NCBI GenBank assembly: GCA_028751875.1
Contig: CM054156.1
Span: 53,679,809 to 53,743,808, forward strand
DNA: 64,000 nucleotides
DNA from: Rapana venosa
Lineage: Eukaryota; Mollusca; Gastropoda; Neogastropoda; Muricidae
Direction: 5' to 3'
In this document: positions 59,046 through 64,000 of the stretch, piece after piece
How positions within the stretch are numbered: position 1 is the first letter of the stretch
Layout of the letters: every line of letters begins with the position of its first letter
Program-made: the position numbers and the translations under genes
The notes under the pieces: model-generated
The model's input: the letters and a program-made list of their open reading frames with translations, nothing else
Told to the model about the DNA's origin: nothing
The model's database searches: none

Positions 59046-59061
59046 AAAGGAGTTTTGTTAA

Positions 59062-59322
59062 TCTGTCAGTACTATGTCTTGCTGCTCCTAATGCTGTCAG
59101 TACTATGTCTTGCTGCTCCTAATGCTGTCAGTACTATGTCTTGCTGCTCCTAATGCTGTCAGTACTATGTCTTGCTGCTCCTAATGCTGTCAGTACTATG
59201 TCTTGCTGCTCCTAATGCTGTCAGTACTATGTCTTGCTGCTCCTAATGCTGTCAGTACTATGTCTTGCTGCTCCTAATGCTGTCAGTACTATGTCTTGAA
59301 CTGCTGCTCCTAATGCTGTTAG
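59062..59322. repeat. 31-bp minisatellite, 8 units
   Basis: Unit contains ctgtcagtactatgtcttgc and ends tgctcctaat; the start positions of tactatgtctt are spaced 31 bases over eight copies from 59070 to 59287. The first seven units are essentially identical; the last has a small insertion (gaact) and then a diverged half unit (gttagcactat). Confidence 0.95.
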
Positions 59323-59339
59323 CACTATTGGTGGAGGTG

Positions 59340-59343
59340 TGTG

Positions 59344-59369
<26 letters not shown>
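59340..59369. repeat. (GT)n microsatellite
   Basis: Short GT array directly after the minisatellite. Confidence 0.9.
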
Positions 59370-59374
<5 letters not shown>

Positions 59375-59384
59375 GTATTCAAAT

Positions 59385-59475
59385 TCTTTATTTTGAAGAT
59401 GATGAATAAGCACTGATGTGCTTTTCATTTTTACATCAGGTCCCTGTGTGCATACGTGTAATTTTTGTTTTATCT
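59385..59475 (-). repeat. SINE family 2 hairpin tail
   Basis: aataagcactgatgtgcttt on the + strand is the hairpin (AAGCAC/GTGCTT), followed by catcaggtccctgtgtgcat, the region preceding the tail in minus-strand copies. Confidence 0.65.
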
Positions 59476-60341
59476 CATTTTAAATCTATGATAAGCAATA
59501 TCTTGCTTAATGACAGATAAGGGCTACCCTCCTGTAGCTCTTACAATCTTGTGATATGTTTTCTGTTCTTGAGGAGCATGACAATTTCTGGTGACTTGCA
59601 GTCTGCTGGCCCCTGACCGGTCTTTCACAGTTTATAGCATAGGTAATGCTTGGCTCTCAGCCCACCGACACCCGAGTGCATCAGCACCTCCCCTGGAAGA
59701 TGATCAACGCCTGGTGACTCTCTGCATTGAAGCTGTTTGGTGGCTGTCTCAGCTTCACTAATGAGACATTCTGACTCTCACCAAGAGCTGTTTGTGTCAA
59801 CATTAAAATCTGTGTCATTTTGAGGTGTATTTGATCTTCTTGGTCGTTGAATAATGTTTTGCCATAATTATTCGTGCCATCACTTTAGAAAGTCTTCTGG
59901 CTGAAGAAAAGGGACTTCTGTATGTGCACAAAATTATATGTGTGTGGAGGATGTTACTGGCATATGACTGCTCTCTGTTTACGGGTGTAGTGTAACACCA
60001 AATGATAGTTTGGGGGAGCAAGTATATTGTATCACCTCTAACAAATAGGTAGTTTTTGTGTTTGGTATTACCAATGATGAGAAACCACCAATTCGGTAAT
60101 CACCACTTTGTTAATTGAGAAATCTGTTATGCACAAATGGGTCTTATCTGGAGATTTGGCCCTAATGTGCAACTAGGGGTTGTAGAGACGTGCTAGGGCA
60201 TGCAAGAGTTAACTGCCCACATAGTTCCTTCCCTTGTACTGTTTTGATTATAGTTGTTGATGTTGGGAGCTAATAATATTTTTAAGTTATAGGTATAGTG
60301 TAAGTAACTATTTTTAAAAAGGAAAGAATGCGATATTATTA
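59476..60341. other. Spacer, nothing recognised
   Basis: Mixed sequence without exon, element ends or RNA gene signals that I can support. Confidence 0.45.
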
Positions 60342-61039
60342 GAATTTACTTTTGTTTTTGATAAAACTTTTGAGAAATTGTGAAAGTCAAATAACAAACT
60401 ATAAATACCAACCAATCAAAATGGGTGTATTATTATGCTATAATATTGGCTCATGCGCGGCACTTTTTTTCCTGCATGGGCCTGGTTTGCATTCATCAGC
60501 ATTGTACTATCTCCAGGATGGCACGAGGAGGTCCAGTGGGATGACTTGCGACTCCAGTCCCTAAATCGGATATATTTCCGCTGGGACTATAATATAACCC
60601 TCAACTCATCATCATGGGTGTATTGAACATGGGGTCACGAGTACTAACCCTGTGAGACCTTGTATTGTCCCTCTTTCTGTGGTCAGTGTTCTTTTGGTTG
60701 TGAGAGAGGATGGTTCATGGCCTGAAGTCTCTGATGCTTCCCATTCAGGTATAGTTTTGCTACTTGTTCAACTATTTGTAAGCCAGTTTGATTACACTTG
60801 ATTAAGAAAATAGTTGATTGAGGTTGATTTTGCCAACAGATTATATTCATTGGTTAGATTTACCTGTACTGATTCTCCACAGGATTGAGTTCATTTGCCA
60901 CTTCTGTACATTTTATACACAGATGATTGCAGAAGCAGCTATCAAAATTCATTTCTGGTCAAATTTGTCGTTGATAGTACTCTTTTGTCTCTCTTAGCTG
61001 GATCAGTCCTAGACCATGATCCCGCCCTCACCGACTTCG

Positions 61040-61210
61040 TACACTTTTTAAAATTCTTCTATTTCGAGGATAATGGAATAAGCACTTATGCGCTTTTTTT
61101 TATCCAGTCCCCGTGTGTATTCAGTTTTGTTAATTTTGTCATCCGTTCCCACCGGCACACAATGGACTACTCTTCCGAAAAGCTGGTGTGAGGAGGCCTA
61201 TCTGGAGCAA
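61040..61210 (-). mobile_element. SINE family 2, 3' half
   Basis: cgaggataatggaataagca, ctccgtgt-like agtccccgtgtgtattcag, ttgtcatccgttcccaccgg and cacacaatgg correspond to the tail half of 46922-47290. The degraded partner is at 690-800. Confidence 0.65.
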
Positions 61211-61369
61211 AATATTTCTAAAACCAAAGGTCTTCCTATCAGTTTCAGAAGATCAAGGCATTCTTCTGAGAATATTGTCCATAATCAAGGAGTTGAAAAC
61301 GTTCGAACAATAAGTATCTGGGAAGTGATTTTGATCACAAGTTAAACATGGAACGCTTGCATGCACGCA

Positions 61370-61373
61370 AACG

Positions 61374-61405
<32 letters not shown>

Positions 61406-61474
61406 CACACACACCACACACACACACACACAACACACACACACACACACAAAACACACACCAAACCCCCACAT

Positions 61475-61525
<51 letters not shown>

Positions 61526-61585
61526 CTCTCTCTCTCTCTCTCCTCTCTCACACACACACACACACACAAAACGCACGCACGCACG
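61370..61585. repeat. (CA)n array with CT tract
   Basis: A long CA array with interruptions (61370-61522), a CT tract (61523-61550) and more CA. Partner of 990-1130 in D1a. Confidence 0.95.
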
Positions 61586-62029
61586 CACGCACAAAACCTA
61601 GAATTTGTTTAGTAAGACAAAAAAGAAAAAAAAACCTGAATAAGTTTTAACTTCTATTTTTGGATAACAGAATAGTTGAAGAAGCTGATTCTCATAAAAC
61701 TGTTTTAAAGGATTATGACCCCTCCCCCCTCCCCGAAATAAAATCTTACCAGGACTGACCAGGTGAGGTCACAAGGAAAACGCCTTGCTCATAGGCTACT
61801 TCCGTTATCCAAAGTACAGTACGTTCTGAATAAACATGCTATTGTCCACACATAGTGGTGGGTTGCAACCCACACCAGTTTCTCTGTTCATTTAGGCAAT
61901 AAAGTGTTGATGTTGCTATTAATATTACATTGGAATGTGGAAGCAAATACCAATCACAGCTTTTTTTTGTTATCATTCTTTGCTGCTTGCATGTTTACTT
62001 ATTTGATACTCTCTTGCTCTCTCTCGGGG

Positions 62030-62430
62030 ACTGGAAGTAAAAATAAAAAAGCACACGGGTGCTTATTCATTATCTCAAAATAAAAGAATTGTCATTTCTC
62101 TCTCTCTCTCTCTCTCATCCCTCTCTCCTCTCCTCTCCTCTCATTCCTCTCTCTCCTCATCCTCTCTCTCTCTCTCTCCTCTCTCTCCTCTGGACTGGAT
62201 ATAAAAATAAAAATGCACTCGGATGCTTAATTTATTATGTGAAAAAAAAAGAATTTGTCATTGTCATTCTCTCTCTGTTCGGGACTAGGGTGTAAAAAAA
62301 ATGCACACGGGTGCTTATTCATTGTCTCAAAATAAAAGAAATTGTCATTCCTCTTCTCTCATCTCTCTCTCTCTCTCTCTCTGACTCTCATCTCTCTCTC
62401 ATCTCTCTCTCTCTCTCTCTCACCCCCCTG
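62030..62430 (+). repeat. Tandem triplicate of SINE family 2 tails with CT tracts
   Basis: Three successive units, each gggactgg or gggactag, about 15 bases, gcacacgggtgcttattcat or close, ttatctcaaaataaaagaat or close, and then CT-rich sequence (units begin near 62026, 62190 and 62279). The D1a partner is 1820-2140. Confidence 0.8.
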
Positions 62431-62907
62431 AATTCTGTTCTTCATATACAATTAAGAACAATAATTGCACTGAGCATTATCGTGAATATGACATTACTCT
62501 GTTCATCAAGTCGTCACCCTAATGATGTCTTTTTTTTAAAGCACAATATAAGCTTTAAGCTTGTTGTTTGTATGCTGCTGCTGGTGATTGTTGTTTATAC
62601 ATGGATGTGTAATAATCATGCTCTGTTTGATAAAATATGTTTAAACCAATCATAGCTTTCTTTGTGTCTTATTTTGAGATTGAGTTCCTATCAGTAACGT
62701 GTCTGTCTTTGTTGCAACTGTCCTTCATGGGATCATGAAAGTACTTTTTGACTTGGCTCGACTTGACATGCCCTGAAACTTGAAATAATCGAGAAAAACA
62801 ACGCTGTAACCAAAGGTAGAGTCAAAGAATATGTCATTGAGCAAACAAAACCAAAATTATTCACATATTTCATAGAAGAGACATCTTTTAATAGACTGTA
62901 CAAGTGG

Positions 62908-63205
62908 ACAGGTCAGCTCAGTGGTTGGTGCAATCGCTTTCCCCCAGCCAATTAAGCAGCGTGGAGCGTGGTTTACCAGTTGGATGGGTGACCGTTTGCG
63001 CGCCTTGGCTTCAGTACAGTTCCCCCAGTTCACCCAGCTGTAAATGGGTACCTGCTCTCTTTAGGGTCAGGGAAGGTAAAGCAGCGAGGGAGAGGAGATG
63101 GGCGCCGCCCTCAATATGCTGGCCCTAGAGAAGTGAGGTCTCTGACGCCTCGCTCCCCTACGACCTTATAGGTTATGGGACTCCTTTACCTTTCCTTCCT
63201 ATCTC
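62908..63205 (+). mobile_element. SINE family 5 with 5S-like / tRNA-like head, best copy
   Basis: The head reads ggtcagctcagtggttggtg (tRNA A-box-like). It is followed by aattaagcagcgtggagcgt and accagttggatgggtgaccg, which align with the 5S rRNA stretch AGCTAAGCAGGGTCGGGCC and TTGGATGGGAGACCG, including box C. The body includes cagctgtaaatgggtacctg and gggcgccgccctc, and the 3' end ccttataggttatgggactc. No tRNA-type B box (GGTTCGANNCC) is visible. Other copies: 2690-2975, 41501-41640 and 49785-50065. Confidence 0.72.
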
Positions 63206-63734
63206 GATTTTAAATGTCGGGTAAATATTTCAAACGAAGGCAGATTCTTTTGGCATCTACTTTTATATGTGTGGAATTCGGCGAGCAGCAGTATTCAGTC
63301 GAAAATTTTGTCAAATTTAAAATTGCTACTGCACCCAAAAAGAACAATGCTCTCGCTGAGCAGAAGATTCGCTGTGTTACAATTTTATTTTAATCATATT
63401 TTGGAATTCTTGCCAGAATTAGTGAACAATAGGACAGTACCAAAAAATATGTTGGATACTTTCTTTACCCAAATGACAAAAGGAACAACAAGTGATTGAT
63501 TCTTCAATGCGGACATGCCACATTATAGGAGGGGAGCAGTGTCTCTCCATCCCCTCTACCCCTCCCCAGGCCACCTGCTGCTGAGCTGTGACGTCCCTTC
63601 CTCCAGTCCCCCAGTGGTGGCTGGGGTCAGGTCCACCTGCACAGCCTCCCGTGTGGTCCTCACCCTTGTGCTTCTTTCTCTCTTGTACCGGACCCTGAGG
63701 AAGTTTCACCATTCAGTTTTGTTTTCCCTACATT

Positions 63735-64000
63735 ATGCGAGAATCCTCTGGAATAACAAGAACGCTTCCATCAGCTTCAAGATCAGACTGATGCGTTCCC
63801 TGATCCATATTTTTGTACGCATGTGAAACGTGGACCATAACATCAGAAATTGAAAGAAGGATACACGTAATGGAGATGAGATGCTTTGACAAACTTCTTG
63901 GTATCTCATACAGACATCATATAACTAGCGAGAAAGTAAAAGCCATTATTGAAAACGCCATCGGGCCATATGAAGAGCTCCTGACTTACAATAAAATAAA
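63735..64000 (+). mobile_element. RTE-like LINE fragment running off the window
   Basis: Reads ILWNNKNASISFKIRLMRSL and then, with one shift, CETWTITSEIERRIHVMEMRC, KLLGISYR, and IIENAIGPYEELLT. These match the C-terminal half of the RTE-like element at 53279-54470 (ISLISKIRLMRSLV, ACESWTLT, IQQTIGPYENLLT). The D1a partner (about 3470-3598) is cut by the SINE at 3599. Confidence 0.72.

Larger units (their letters stand above)
60342..63868. repeat. Large direct repeat D1, copy b (cleaner)
   Basis: This is the partner of 1-3598, about 60.3 kb away and in the same orientation. It lacks the SINE found at 1456-1733 and keeps an uninterrupted empty site there (tattacattggaatgtgg near 61922). Sequence complexity is higher than in copy a throughout. 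It contains SINE tails, a CA array, CT-rich tracts, a 5S-like SINE and the start of an RTE-like fragment that runs off the window. Confidence 0.85.

Noticed and set aside
59062..59322. CRISPR-like array
   Set aside because: It is a contiguous 31-bp tandem repeat with no unique spacers, in eukaryotic sequence without cas genes.
61253..61650. Open frames of TH, CV and RER repeats
   Set aside because: Translated CA and CT microsatellite in several overlapping frames.
62930..63000. A functional 5S rRNA gene
   Set aside because: Only the internal control-like part matches; the 5' end is tRNA-like and the 3' end is SINE body, in several dispersed copies.

Overview
This window is eukaryotic, intron- and repeat-dominated DNA. 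The repeat mix points to a lophotrochozoan, most likely a marine gastropod mollusc: I-clade (Nimb-like) LINEs with an RNase H domain, CR1/L2-like, RTE-like and L1/Tx1-like LINEs, several tRNA-headed SINE families, and many CA, GA and GATA microsatellites. The species assignment is inference; no rRNA or named host gene fixes it. Almost every long open frame is a broken retrotransposon or a translated microsatellite.

The one host gene I can argue for is on the + strand and split by very large introns. A short ATG exon (32802-32824, with a second copy at 7532-7560) is in phase with an exon at 35679-35763. That exon joins in phase to 40453-40786, and together the two spell an F-box-like motif. 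A terminal exon lies at about 58157-58490. The introns, up to 17 kb, hold the LINEs. I cannot name the protein beyond F-box-like.

Layout: 1-3598 is a degraded copy of a segment seen again at 60342-63868. 5083-8050 is the first copy of a promoter-plus-exon-1 segment whose second copy is 31220-34960; one copy carries a SINE and the other a solo-LTR-like insertion, each with clean target duplications. 8201-8700 is an N gap. 8925-9580 is minisatellite. 9600-20560 is a + strand Nimb-like LINE broken by a nested - strand CR1/L2-like LINE (13315-17205) and smaller insertions. 20780-25020 is a second, badly decayed Nimb-like copy. 25020-30350 is AT-rich and then G/T-rich low-complexity sequence with scattered SINE tails. 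35880-39395 is an L1/Tx1-like LINE in intron 2. 41885-45075 is an RTE-like LINE (- strand). 45224-46075 is the second long SINE. 46900-52300 is mostly unrecognised, low-quality-looking sequence. 52375-56098 is a - strand LINE interrupted by a 5'-truncated RTE-like insertion with an 8-bp target duplication. 56330-57450 is a + strand RTE-like fragment. 59062-59322 is a 31-bp minisatellite.

A caution for all use of this window: long patches (about 1-4100, 20900-30350, 45480-52300 and parts of 31-33 kb) look homopolymer-smeared when compared with their cleaner duplicates elsewhere in the same window. This looks more like consensus error than mutation. Frame breaks in those patches should not be read as biology without read support.
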